Source: Pseudomonas citronellolis
GTDB taxonomy: Bacteria > Pseudomonadota > Gammaproteobacteria > Pseudomonadales > Pseudomonadaceae
NCBI RefSeq assembly: GCF_029335315.1
Contig: NZ_JARJLT010000152.1
Coordinates: forward strand, 1 to 32,975
Direction: 5' to 3'
Length of the DNA stretch: 32,975 nt
Shown here: piece after piece, positions 8,287 through 15,585 of the stretch
Layout: every line of letters begins with the position of its first letter
Position numbering within the stretch: position 1 is the first letter of the stretch
The notes under the pieces: generated by a model
The model's database searches: none
Told to the model about the DNA's origin: nothing
The model's input: only the letters and a program-made list of their open reading frames with translations
Made by a program: the position numbers and the translations under genes

Positions 8287-9617
8287 CTGAACACGTGATT
8301 TTCGTCGATGACGAAGCCGCCATCCGCGAGGCGGTGCAGCAGTGGCTGCAGCTTTCCGGCTTCCAGGTACGCCTGTGCGCCAGCGCCGAGGAGTGCCTGA
8401 AGCACCTGGAGCGCGGCTTCGCCGGTGTGGTGATCAGCGATGTGCGCATGCCCGGCACCGACGGCCTGGCCCTGCTCGCGCGCCTGCAGGAACTGGACCG
8501 CGACCTGCCGGTGATCATGGTCACCGGCCACGGCGACGTGCCCATGGCGGTGCAGGCGATGCGCGACGGCGCCTATGACTTCATCGAGAAACCCTTCACC
8601 CCCGAGCGCCTGCTGGACAGCCTGCGCCGCGCCCTGGAAAAGCGCCGCCTGGTGCTGGAGAACCGCCAGCTGCGCGAACAGGCCGCGCTCAAGGACCACG
8701 TGGCCTCGCGCCTGCTCGGCGTGTCGCGGCCGATGGAGGCGCTGCGGCGCCAGGTGCTGGCCCTGGCCGACACCCCGGTGAACGTGCTGATCCGTGGCGA
8801 CACCGGCGCCGGCAAGGAGCTGGTGGCGCGCTGCCTGCACGACTTCGGCCCGCGCGCCGGCAAGCCCTTCGTCGCGCTGAACTGCGCGGCGATCCCCGAG
8901 CAGCTGTTCGAGAGCGAGCTGTTCGGCCATGAGAGCGGCGCCTTCACCGGCGCCCAGGGCAAGCGCATCGGCAAGCTGGAGCACGCCAACGGCGGCAGCC
9001 TGTTCCTCGACGAGATCGAGAGCATGCCGCTGGCCCAGCAGGTCAAGCTGCTGCGCGTGTTGCAGGAGCAGCAGCTGGAGCGCCTGGGTTCGAACCAGAG
9101 CATCCATGTCGACCTGCGGGTGATCGCCGCGACCAAGCCGGACCTGCTGGAAGAAGCCCGCGCCGGGCGCTTCCGCGAGGACCTGGTGTACCGCCTGAAC
9201 GTCGCCGAATTGCGCCTGCCGCCGCTGCGCGAACGGCGCGAGGACATCCCCCTGCTGTTCGAACACTTCGCCGAACTGGCCAGCCGCAAGCTCGGCCGCG
9301 AGGCGCCGCCGCTGTCCACCGCCGAACTGGCGCGGCTGCTGGCCCACGACTGGCCGGGCAACGTGCGCGAGCTGGCCAACGCCGCCGAGCGTCACGTCCT
9401 CGGCCTGGACCGCGCGGCGCAGCTGGAAGCGCCGGCCGGCAGCGGCCTGTTCGAACGCATGGAGGCCTACGAGGCCGAGTGCATCCGTCAGGCGCTGGGC
9501 CAGTGCAAGGGCGACATCAAGGCGGTGATGGAGCTGCTCGGCCTGCCGCGCCGCACCCTCAACGAGAAGATGCAGCGGCACGGGCTGAGCCGTGGGGAGT
9601 TCCTCGGCGAGGGCTGA
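8283..9617 (+). CDS. mifR: Sigma-54-dependent response regulator MifR (DctD-like)
   Basis: NtrC-family response regulator of 444 residues. Order: receiver domain with acidic pocket Asp9/Asp10, phospho-acceptor Asp53 and Lys103; AAA+ domain with Walker A GDTGAGKE (172-179), the sigma-54 contact loop GAFTGA (219-224) and Walker B SLFLDE; C-terminal Fis-type helix-turn-helix over the last 40 residues. It should activate sigma-54 promoters after phosphorylation by MifS. In P. aeruginosa its reported target is a transporter gene for alpha-ketoglutarate located elsewhere, and I found no convincing -24/-12 promoter here. It is translationally coupled to mifS. Confidence 0.93.
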   Translation: MTEHVIFVDDEAAIREAVQQWLQLSGFQVRLCASAEECLKHLERGFAGVVISDVRMPGTDGLALLARLQELDRDLPVIMVTGHGDVPMAVQAMRDGAYDFIEKPFTPERLLDSLRRALEKRRLVLENRQLREQAALKDHVASRLLGVSRPMEALRRQVLALADTPVNVLIRGDTGAGKELVARCLHDFGPRAGKPFVALNCAAIPEQLFESELFGHESGAFTGAQGKRIGKLEHANGGSLFLDEIESMPLAQQVKLLRVLQEQQLERLGSNQSIHVDLRVIAATKPDLLEEARAGRFREDLVYRLNVAELRLPPLRERREDIPLLFEHFAELASRKLGREAPPLSTAELARLLAHDWPGNVRELANAAERHVLGLDRAAQLEAPAGSGLFERMEAYEAECIRQALGQCKGDIKAVMELLGLPRRTLNEKMQRHGLSRGEFLGEG

Positions 9618-9633
9618 CGCCCGTATGCCCCCA

Positions 9634-9717
9634 GGCGGCGTATAACCGCGAACGGTTATACGCCCTACGCTCCCTGGCGCTCCGTAGGGCGAATGAAGCG
9701 GAACGCTTCATCCGCCG
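9634..9717. repeat. Pair of inverted Pseudomonas intergenic palindromes
   Basis: Two facing copies of a REP-like unit. Copy one (9634-9669) holds the arms GTATAACCG and CGGTTATAC and ends GCCCTACG. Copy two (9683-9717) begins CGTAGGGCGAAT, with arms GAAGCG and CGCTTC. The same layout recurs at 16868-16958 and a single unit lies at 32925-32960. The pair separates mifR from the convergent permease gene and may stop transcription from both sides. Confidence 0.75.
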
Positions 9718-9724
9718 TCACCAC

Positions 9725-11068
9725 TCACAGCCCGGCGGCGAGCTCGCCGGCCTTGCCGCGCTTGTGCAGCACCGCCAGGTACACCAGGCCCACGGCGATC
9801 CAGGCCAGGCCCAGGTACTGGGCGTCGGCGCTCATGCTCAGCAGCACGTAGCCGATGATCGCCAGGCCCACCAGCGGGAACAGCAGGTGGCGCACGACCT
9901 GGCCGCTCTTCTGGCGGATGAAGTAGTGGTTGATCACCGCCAGGTGCAGCAGGCAGAAGCCGGTGAGCGCGCCGAAGTTGACCAGCGAGGTGAGCACGTC
10001 CGGTGCGTCGAGGAAGGCCACGCCGATGCCCAGCGACAGCACCGCCACCAGGTACAGGCTGACGTGCGGGGTCTGGTAGGTCGGGTGGACCTTGGCCAGC
10101 ACGCGCGGCAGCTTGCCGTCGCGGGCCATCGAGTAGAGCAGCCGCGACACCGCCGCCTGCGAGGTGATCGACACGGTCACGCCCCAGGCCAGCGCCGTGG
10201 CCACCGCCGTCAGGGTCGACAGCCATTTGCCGCCGGCGGCCTCGGCGATCTCGTAGAACGCGGTGTCGGCGGACTGGAAGGTCATGCCGGCGGCGAGGTC
10301 GGTGGCCAGCCAGGTCTGCAGCACGAAGATGCCGCCCATGACGAACAGCGCGATCAGCGAGGCGCGGCCGATCTGCTTCGCCGGGTCGCCCTTGACCTCT
10401 TCGGCCAGGGTCGAGATGGCGTCGAAGCCGAGGAACGACAGCACCGCGATGGACACCGCCTTCATCACCAGGCCAAGGTCGAAGTGCTCCGGCTGGTACA
10501 GCGGCGCCAGGGTCAGCCGGCCGTTGCCCATGCCGCCTTCCAGCGCGTGGTAGCCGACCACCAGGAAGATGCCCAGGACGATCATCTCGGCGATCAGGAA
10601 CAGCAGGTTGAAGCGCGCGGCGAAGGTGATGCCGCGCAGGTTCACCAGGGTCGCCGAGACCAGGAAGGCGAGCATCCACAGCAGCTTCGGCACCTCCGGG
10701 AACAGGTGGTTGAGCGCCAGCGCGCTGAACACGTAGAGCAGCGGCGGAATCAGCAGGTAGTCGAGCAGCAGCACCCAGCCGGCGAGGAAGCCGACGTGCG
10801 GGTGGATGCCGCGTTGCGCATAGGAATACACCGAGCCTGCGATGGGGAAGGCGCGGGCCATGGCGCCGTAGCTCAGGGCGGTGAACAGCATCGCCAGCAT
10901 GCCCACCAGGTAGGCCATGGGCACCATGCCCTGGGAGTCGGCATGGACCCAGCCATACACGCCGAAGGGCGCGATGGGGATCATGAAGATCATCCCGTAG
11001 ATGACCAGGTCGCTTAGGGAAAGACTGCGGCGGAGCTGTTGCTGGTAGCCAAACTGTTCGATGGCCAT
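9725..11068 (-). CDS. APC-family amino acid permease
   Basis: Inner-membrane amino acid/amine transporter of 447 residues with about twelve hydrophobic helices. The N-terminus has the APC substrate-site signature near helix 1 (YGMIFMIPIAPFGVYGWV), then YGAMARAFPIAGSVYSYAQRG. It is the last gene of a leftward operon with an RpiR regulator, an isochorismatase-like hydrolase, a glutamine-synthetase-like ligase and an N-formylglutamate amidohydrolase-like enzyme, so it probably imports the amine or amino acid these enzymes process. The open frame extends 71 codons further upstream, but MAIEQFGYQQQ at 11068 is the sensible start: it follows AGGA, and the extension is basic, non-membrane sequence. 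P. aeruginosa PA5510 is the counterpart from memory. Confidence 0.92.
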   Translation of the reverse strand: MAIEQFGYQQQLRRSLSLSDLVIYGMIFMIPIAPFGVYGWVHADSQGMVPMAYLVGMLAMLFTALSYGAMARAFPIAGSVYSYAQRGIHPHVGFLAGWVLLLDYLLIPPLLYVFSALALNHLFPEVPKLLWMLAFLVSATLVNLRGITFAARFNLLFLIAEMIVLGIFLVVGYHALEGGMGNGRLTLAPLYQPEHFDLGLVMKAVSIAVLSFLGFDAISTLAEEVKGDPAKQIGRASLIALFVMGGIFVLQTWLATDLAAGMTFQSADTAFYEIAEAAGGKWLSTLTAVATALAWGVTVSITSQAAVSRLLYSMARDGKLPRVLAKVHPTYQTPHVSLYLVAVLSLGIGVAFLDAPDVLTSLVNFGALTGFCLLHLAVINHYFIRQKSGQVVRHLLFPLVGLAIIGYVLLSMSADAQYLGLAWIAVGLVYLAVLHKRGKAGELAAGL

Positions 11069-11151
11069 GCGGGGAGTCCTCTGGATACGGCAGCTTTGTC
11101 GTTGGAATAGGCGCCGCGAGCGCGACAGCGCTGTTGTTCTTGTTATGTGCG

Positions 11152-11169
11152 GGGCCGGCGCGCCGGCCC
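11152..11169. repeat. Perfect 18-bp palindrome between operon genes
   Basis: GGGCCGGCG followed directly by CGCCGGCCC, in the gap between the amidohydrolase and permease genes. Without a T-tract it is not a normal terminator. It could attenuate or protect the upstream mRNA segment and so lower permease expression relative to the enzymes. Confidence 0.5.
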
Positions 11170-11174
11170 GTCCC

Positions 11175-11918
11175 TCAGAGCCAGGGGTACAGACGCTCGG
11201 CCCAGGCCGCGACCGCTTGCGCGTCGCGCAGTCCATCGTTGCGGATCTCGATGAGCACGGCGTCCAGGCCACGCTCGTCACCGTGCACCGGCACCGTCAT
11301 GTCTTCCGCCGGGTCGATGTCATAGGGTTGGTTGGCGCCGATCTCGCCGCCGCCCGAGCGCAGGCCGTCGATGATCCGCCGCGCGTAGTCACCGGCGCGG
11401 CCGAACAGCACGCCGGCCTCCCAGGGCCGGGGCACGCCGCGGTAGCTCGGGGTGAAGCTGTGCACGCCGACGATGCGGGTCGGCTGGCCGCCGGCCAGGC
11501 GCTGGTCGATCAACTCGGCGAGGGTCCGGTGGAAGGGTTCGAACAGGCGCGCCTGGCGCTCGCGGCGGTCGGCTTCGCCCAGTCGGAGGTTGCCCGGAAT
11601 CGGGTAGACCTCGCTGTGCGCGGGGATGCTGTCCGGCGCCGTCAGCGGGCGGTTCAGGTCGATCAGCAGGCGCGAGTAGCCGGCCACCAGCAATGGCGCG
11701 TCGAGGCGCGCGGAGAGCGCCTCGGCCAGGGCCAGGGCGCCGATGTCCCAGGCGATGTGTTCCCGCGCGGCGGCGTCGTCCAGGCCGAGTTGCGCCAGTT
11801 CCGCCGGGATGTAGCGGCTGGCGTGCTCGCAGACCAGCAGCACCGGGCTGCGCCCCTGCGGGTTGAGCAGGCGGAACGGCGGCTCGTGGTAGAGCCCGCT
11901 TTCAGTAGAGGCTGGCAT
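11175..11918 (-). CDS. N-formylglutamate amidohydrolase family protein
   Basis: Zinc-dependent amidohydrolase-fold protein of 247 residues related to HutG-type N-formylglutamate deformylase. Seen: the family opening VLLVCEHASRYIP at residues 26-38 with Glu31-His32, the central GVHSFTP segment and the later DERGLDAVLIEIRND stretch, all positions used for metal and substrate in the family. Its start overlaps the end of the glutamine-synthetase-like gene by 17 bases, so the two are co-translated. This context argues against histidine degradation; a role in hydrolysing a gamma-glutamyl or N-acyl intermediate made by its neighbour is more likely (inference). Confidence 0.88.
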   Translation of the reverse strand: MPASTESGLYHEPPFRLLNPQGRSPVLLVCEHASRYIPAELAQLGLDDAAAREHIAWDIGALALAEALSARLDAPLLVAGYSRLLIDLNRPLTAPDSIPAHSEVYPIPGNLRLGEADRRERQARLFEPFHRTLAELIDQRLAGGQPTRIVGVHSFTPSYRGVPRPWEAGVLFGRAGDYARRIIDGLRSGGGEIGANQPYDIDPAEDMTVPVHGDERGLDAVLIEIRNDGLRDAQAVAAWAERLYPWL

Positions 11919-13233
11919 AGCGTTGGCACACCTGTTCGTCGGTGAGGTCGCGGGTCAGCGCCAGCTCCTGGCGCTTCATGGCGAAGTAGGTCTGCAGCAG
12001 CGCGGGCGGCAGCTGGGCGCAGAGCGCGTGGTCGTCCATCAGCAGTTGCAGCGCCTCTTCCAGCGAGCCGGGCAGCGCGTGGATGCCGAGGGCTTCGCGC
12101 TGCTCGGCGCTCAGCGAGTCCGGATCGACGTCGGTCACCGCGCTCAGCGCCAGGCGCTCTTCCAGGCCCAGGCGGCCGGCGATGAGTACCGCGGCCATCG
12201 CCAGGTGCGGCGAGGCGGTGGCGTCCATCGGGCGGAATTCCAGGTTGAACTGGCGCGCCAGCGGCTTGCCGCCGAGGCTCACCACCGGGCAGATGCGCAG
12301 CGCCGCCTCGCGGTTGCGCAGGCCCAGGCAGGCGTAGGCGGCGCTCCAGTGGTGCGGCTTCAGGCGCAGGTAGGAAACCGCGGTCGGCGCGCTCAGCGCG
12401 CACAGCGCCGGCAGGTGCCGGAGCACGCCGGCGGCCCAGTGACGGGCGGTTTCCGAGAGGTTGTTGGGCTGCTCGGCGTCGTAGAACAGCGGGGTGTTGT
12501 CGAGGCGCTGCAGGCTCAGGTGCAGGTGCACGCCATTGGTGACTTCTCCCGGCGCGTGCAGCGGCGAGAAGCAGGTGCCCAGGCCCATCTGGCGGGCGAT
12601 CTCGCGGGTCAGCTCGCGCACGTTCACCGCGCGATCGGCGGCGGCCACACCCTGGGTCGGGCGGCAGGTCACCTCGTACTGCAGGCGGCCGTACTCGGGG
12701 AGGAACATTTCCGGTTCGGCGCCCGTACGTTCCAGGGCGGCCATCAGCCAGCCGGGGAAGTCGCCGGCGGCGCGCTGGGCCTGCAGCGAGAAGGCGCCAC
12801 CCGGCCCCTCGGGCAGGCCGAGCAGAGTGAATTCGTGCTCGAAGGCGGCGGTGACCTGCAGGCCCAGTTCGCGGTAGCGGGCGATCTCCTCGCGCAGCAA
12901 GGTGCGCGGGCACACCGGCCAGGGCGTGCCGTCGGTTTCCACCAGGTCGCCGTGGTAGAAGTCCAGCGGCGGCGCCTGCGGGTCGGGGCCGCGCTCGAGG
13001 AACAGCCGCGCCTGCGGGTCGGGCAGCAGGCGCAGGTCGCCGTGGCTGCCCCAGGGGTTGTCGTCGGCGATGATGTCCTGCGGCGTCAGCGCGCTGTTCG
13101 CCGGCACCCAGCCGCAGCCGCTGGCCAGTTGCTCGGCCACGGCCGAGGCCGGCAGCGAACGACCGCGCGTGATGCCGGCGAGGTCGGTGGTGACGAAGCT
13201 GCTCAGGTGCAGCGGCCCGGTGGCTTGGCTCAT
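11902..13233 (-). CDS. Glutamine-synthetase-like gamma-glutamyl ligase
   Basis: Class I glutamine synthetase homologue of 443 residues, predicted to join glutamate to an amine using ATP. Seen: the metal-site motif EHEFTL near residues 131-136, the HLHLSL stretch after NGV, LKPHHWSAAYACLGLRNREAALRI in place of the usual NRSASIRIP, and the C-terminal EFRPMDATASPHLA. The adenylylation-site region of true GlnA is not recognisable. It belongs to the PauA-like paralogues of Pseudomonas. From memory the P. aeruginosa homologue PA5508 was structurally studied and preferred bulky aromatic amines over ammonia or polyamines, so GlnA function is unlikely. It follows the isochorismatase-like gene by 13 bases. 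Confidence 0.9.
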   Translation of the reverse strand: MSQATGPLHLSSFVTTDLAGITRGRSLPASAVAEQLASGCGWVPANSALTPQDIIADDNPWGSHGDLRLLPDPQARLFLERGPDPQAPPLDFYHGDLVETDGTPWPVCPRTLLREEIARYRELGLQVTAAFEHEFTLLGLPEGPGGAFSLQAQRAAGDFPGWLMAALERTGAEPEMFLPEYGRLQYEVTCRPTQGVAAADRAVNVRELTREIARQMGLGTCFSPLHAPGEVTNGVHLHLSLQRLDNTPLFYDAEQPNNLSETARHWAAGVLRHLPALCALSAPTAVSYLRLKPHHWSAAYACLGLRNREAALRICPVVSLGGKPLARQFNLEFRPMDATASPHLAMAAVLIAGRLGLEERLALSAVTDVDPDSLSAEQREALGIHALPGSLEEALQLLMDDHALCAQLPPALLQTYFAMKRQELALTRDLTDEQVCQRYASLY

Positions 13234-13246
13234 GGCGTGCTCCGCG

Positions 13247-13888
13247 TCAGGCGAGGTCGGCGATACGCGCCAGCACCGTGTCGGTGTCGGCGATCCAGCA
13301 ATAGCCCTTGATCGCTTCCAGGCAGGCCTGGTGGCGTTCGGCGGTGTGGGTGGCGCAGGCGTCCTCGACCAGGGTCACCAGGTAGCCGCGGTCGGCGGCG
13401 TCGCGCACGGCCATGTCCACGCACTGGTCGGTGACCACGCCGCAGACGATCAGGTGGCGCACGTTGAGGTTGCGCAGCACGTAGTCGATGGCGGTGGAGT
13501 TGAAGACCCCGGAGGAGGTCTTGGGCAGCACGATCTCGTTCTCGGCCGGCGCCAGCGCATCGATCACCTGGGCGTCGGGGTGGCCCTTGGGCAGGTGCAT
13601 GTCCGACAGCTTGTGGTCCAGCGAACGGTCGCGGCCGTCGGCGGTGAGGCTTTCGATGATGGTGTGCAGCACGTCCTGCCCGGCGCCGCGCATGGCCGCC
13701 AGCAGGCGCTGCTGGTTGGGGATGACCTGGCTCTGCACGCGCTCGTAGAAGTAGCGGGCCTTCACCGGGTCGACATGCGCGTCGCGGCCGGGGATGACCC
13801 AGGCGTTCTGCATGTCGACGAACAGGATCGCGGTTTCGCCGCGGCGGTACGGCAGGTCGCGGGGCGACGGGTGGGGCAGGCTGAACAT
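13247..13888 (-). CDS. Isochorismatase-like cysteine hydrolase
   Basis: Cysteine hydrolase of the isochorismatase superfamily, 213 residues. The catalytic triad is complete: Asp25 in FVDMQNAW, Lys123 in LPKTSSGVF and Cys156 in GVVTDQCVDMA, the last preceded by the usual cis-peptide region. Such enzymes hydrolyse amides, carbamoyl groups or nitriles; members with the QNAW and TDQCV patterns are usually amidohydrolases rather than isochorismatases. Two starts fit: ATG at 13894 overlaps the regulator stop by ATGA, while ATG at 13888 has GAGGA 6 bases upstream and is preferred. It lies directly behind the RpiR gene in the same operon. Confidence 0.9.
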   Translation of the reverse strand: MFSLPHPSPRDLPYRRGETAILFVDMQNAWVIPGRDAHVDPVKARYFYERVQSQVIPNQQRLLAAMRGAGQDVLHTIIESLTADGRDRSLDHKLSDMHLPKGHPDAQVIDALAPAENEIVLPKTSSGVFNSTAIDYVLRNLNVRHLIVCGVVTDQCVDMAVRDAADRGYLVTLVEDACATHTAERHQACLEAIKGYCWIADTDTVLARIADLA

Positions 13889-13890
13889 GG

Positions 13891-14748
13891 TCATTCCTCG
13901 AGCAGATGGGCGTTGAAGCCGGCGCGCAGTTGGTCGATGCCGTCCAGGCGTTCGTCGAGCTGGCTGTCGCTGCGCGCCACCAGGGCGGCGATGAGCGCCT
14001 CGACCTGGGCCATGGCCGGCACCAGCGAGTCGAACGGCGAGGTGGACTCCACCGGCGCGCTGATGATCAGGTCGGCCAGCTCGCGCAGCGGCGAGGCGTA
14101 GATATCGGTGAACAACACCACCCGCGCGCCGCGCGCCTTGGCGGTCTGCGCGACGAGCTGGGCCTGGGCCTGGTAGCGGCGGTAGTCGAACAGCACCAGC
14201 AGCGACTGGCGGTCCATGTCGTGCAGCAGATCGGGCAGCGCCATGCCGTCGTCCAGCCACAAGCAACCGCCGCGCAACAGGCGCAGGTGGGTCACTAGGT
14301 AGCCGGCGAGGAAGCGGCTGAACCGCCCGCCGTGGCAGAATACCCGCAGGCGCGGGTCGAGCAGCCAGTCGCCGAGCAGGCGGATGTCGTCGGCGCGGGT
14401 CAGGCCCAGGGTGTGCTGCAGCTTGTCGGAAGCGTCGGCCAGGTAGCTCGACCAGGGGTCGTCCTGCTCCATGCGTTCGCGGCGTTCGGCGAGCAGGGTA
14501 CGCGGCGAGCGCAGGCGGTCGTCGACCTCGGCCAGCAGCGCGTCCTGGAACTCGCCGTAGCCGGCGAAGCCGAGCTTCTTCACCAGGCGCAGGATGGTCG
14601 GGTCGCTGACGCCGGCCTGCCGCGCCAGGCGCGCCATGGGCCCGAGGCCGAGGCGCGGGTAGTCATCGAGGAGGGCACGCAGCACCTTGCGCTCGGCCGG
14701 GGTCAGGGCGACGTCCGGCGCGGCCAGGCGCTCTTTGAGGCTGGACAT
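13891..14748 (-). CDS. MurR/RpiR-family transcriptional regulator
   Basis: Regulator of 285 residues with an N-terminal RpiR helix-turn-helix (about residues 15-80; ARQAGVSDPTILRLVKKLGFAGYGEFQ) and a C-terminal SIS domain (about 115-260) that normally binds a phosphosugar or small effector. AAGGAAG stands before the ATG. As first gene of the five-gene leftward operon it probably autoregulates and controls the amine/amino acid genes behind it. A candidate operator lies 30-85 bases upstream. RpiR proteins controlling nitrogen or amine genes are known besides the sugar regulators, so the effector need not be a sugar. Confidence 0.92.
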   Translation of the reverse strand: MSSLKERLAAPDVALTPAERKVLRALLDDYPRLGLGPMARLARQAGVSDPTILRLVKKLGFAGYGEFQDALLAEVDDRLRSPRTLLAERRERMEQDDPWSSYLADASDKLQHTLGLTRADDIRLLGDWLLDPRLRVFCHGGRFSRFLAGYLVTHLRLLRGGCLWLDDGMALPDLLHDMDRQSLLVLFDYRRYQAQAQLVAQTAKARGARVVLFTDIYASPLRELADLIISAPVESTSPFDSLVPAMAQVEALIAALVARSDSQLDERLDGIDQLRAGFNAHLLEE

Positions 14749-14778
14749 GGCAGCTTCCTTGGAGGTTGTGGGTGATTT

Positions 14779-14833
14779 TGTAGTGAATATTTCAAATCAT
14801 TGCAAATACTTTGTTTGTGTTCGATTCACTACA
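14779..14833 (-). promoter_or_regulatory. Candidate RpiR operator, paired TGTAGTGAAT half-sites
   Basis: TGTAGTGAAT (14779-14788) and its exact inverse ATTCACTACA (14824-14833) flank 35 A+T-rich bases just upstream of the RpiR gene. The left copy continues as TGAATATTTCA, itself close to a palindrome. TGTAGT/ACTACA half-sites resemble those reported for the RpiR-family protein HexR, though there the halves are much closer together. The 45-base separation between equivalent positions is near four helical turns, which could allow looping by two dimers. Confidence 0.5.
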
Positions 14834-14891
14834 CAAATGGACGCAAGGCCGCGCCGGCTCTGGGTCGCGGCCGGGGAACTTTTTCGCGGGC

Positions 14892-14922
14892 AAAAAAAAA
14901 CGGCCGCTGAAAGCAGCGGCCG
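14892..14922 (-). terminator. Intrinsic terminator of the candidate small RNA
   Basis: CGGCCGCTG (14901-14909) and CAGCGGCCG (14914-14922) form a perfect 9-bp stem with an AAAG tetraloop (plus-strand reading). On the minus strand it is followed by nine T residues (14900-14892). The direction is therefore leftward, toward but ending before the RpiR promoter. Confidence 0.88.
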
Positions 14923-15086
14923 GCAAGTAGACGTCGAGTCGGAGCATTCGCACATCGACGTCGGGAAGCACTGCCAGACGGTGTTGGAGGACCGGCTGGC
15001 GAGAGAGGCGGCAGGTTCGCAGTCGCCACCTCTCGGGACACATCAGGCTGATCGTGTCGCGGCTGCCGGACGGAGCCCGGCAGATA
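14892..15086 (-). ncRNA. Candidate structured small RNA
   Basis: Leftward transcript of about 195 nt predicted from three independent signs. There is a near-consensus -10 TATACT (15098-15093). There are three strong stems in order: CTGCCGG/CCGGCAG (15063-15069 with 15077-15083), a 10-bp stem (15003-15012 with 15025-15034, one G-U pair) and GACGTCGA/TCGACGTC (14930-14937 with 14955-14962). A textbook terminator ends it at 14892. No convincing ORF runs through it: the frames in this stretch are arginine/proline-rich shadows without a ribosome binding site. It could be a homologue of one of the numbered Pseudomonas sRNAs, which I cannot tell by eye. Confidence 0.65.
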
Positions 15087-15092
15087 GGGGCA

Positions 15093-15115
15093 AGTATATT
15101 GACCTATCTAAAAAG
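15093..15115 (-). promoter_or_regulatory. Promoter of candidate small RNA with CTTTTTAG box
   Basis: On the minus strand TATACT (15098-15093) is a near-perfect -10 box. CTTTTTAG (15115-15108) lies 9 bases upstream of it, and a similar box precedes the small exported protein gene. No good -35 is seen, which suggests activator dependence. Confidence 0.45.
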
Positions 15116-15180
15116 GATAAAGCACCAAGCGGGCGAAAGACCTTTTCAATTCCTGCAAGAATCGCCGGCGTGCTTCAGGC

Positions 15181-15210
15181 AAAAAAAAACGCCGCATGTC
15201 ATATGCGGCG
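15181..15210 (-). terminator. Intrinsic terminator of small exported protein gene
   Basis: CGCCGCAT (15190-15197) and ATGCGGCG (15203-15210) form a perfect 8-bp stem with a 5-base loop. On the minus strand nine T residues (15189-15181) follow. It lies 58 bases past the stop codon. A second inverted repeat without T-tract (15260-15268 with 15274-15282, AACGCCGAT arms) overlaps that stop codon. Confidence 0.88.
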
Positions 15211-15267
15211 CAAGGCATTGGGAATACCGGCTCACGCACCGGGCTTCCCGGGGGAAGGGAACGCCGA

Positions 15268-15468
15268 TCAGGAATCGGCGTTGGGCTGCGCGGCGACCTT
15301 GCCGGCGGTGCGCTCGGCGTCGGCGGCCTGGTGGGCGGCAGCGATGGCGGCTTCGTTGGCTTTGACCATCTTGTCGGACATCAGTCGGGACTCTTCGGCA
15401 AAGCTCAGTTGCACGAAGGACAGCGAACAAACGGACAGCAGGGCAGCAACAACAAACTTACGGGACAT
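15268..15468 (-). CDS. Small exported protein of unknown function
   Basis: Short gene encoding 66 residues. The N-terminus is a clear Sec signal peptide: MSRK, a hydrophobic core (residues 5-20) and a probable cleavage site after SFA at residue 24. That leaves a mature peptide of about 42 residues, mostly Ala, Lys, Glu and Asp, predicted helical and soluble in the periplasm. The larger open frame begins 15 codons earlier, but that part is not signal-like and lies in the 5' hairpin; the ATG at 15468 is preferred with AAAGG 10 bases upstream. It has its own promoter candidate and a strong terminator, so it is a single-gene unit. No family recognised. Confidence 0.8.
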   Translation of the reverse strand: MSRKFVVAALLSVCSLSFVQLSFAEESRLMSDKMVKANEAAIAAAHQAADAERTAGKVAAQPNADS

Positions 15469-15476
15469 GATTTTCG

Positions 15477-15518
15477 AACCTTTGATTGGCCCCGCTTGGT
15501 GGGGGCGATGCAAAGGTT
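15477..15518 (-). promoter_or_regulatory. 5' leader hairpin covering the ribosome binding site
   Basis: In the leader of the small exported protein gene, AACCTTTG (15518-15511 on the minus strand) pairs perfectly with CAAAGGTT (15484-15477). An inner stem pairs GCCCC with GGGGC (15506-15502 with 15493-15489). The right arm contains the only ribosome-binding-site-like sequence, AAAGG. Translation may thus depend on melting, cleavage or a helper RNA or protein. Confidence 0.55.
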
Positions 15519-15555
15519 ACGTCCCGATGACGGGCGGAAAAATACCTGGCGCACC

Positions 15556-15576
15556 AATATACCCTTGCCTAAAAAG
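15556..15576 (-). promoter_or_regulatory. Promoter of small exported protein gene with CTTTTTAG box
   Basis: On the minus strand TATATT (15561-15556) is a good -10 box. CTTTTTAG (15576-15569) lies 7 bases upstream. Transcription would start near 15549 and give an 80-base leader that includes the hairpin over the ribosome binding site. Confidence 0.45.
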
Positions 15577-15585
15577 CAACAATCC

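Noticed and set aside
14792-15043. Leftward open frame of 83 codons between the RpiR and small exported protein genes
   Set aside because: No ribosome binding site or family match; it runs through the terminator stem and T-tract of the candidate small RNA and into the RpiR operator.
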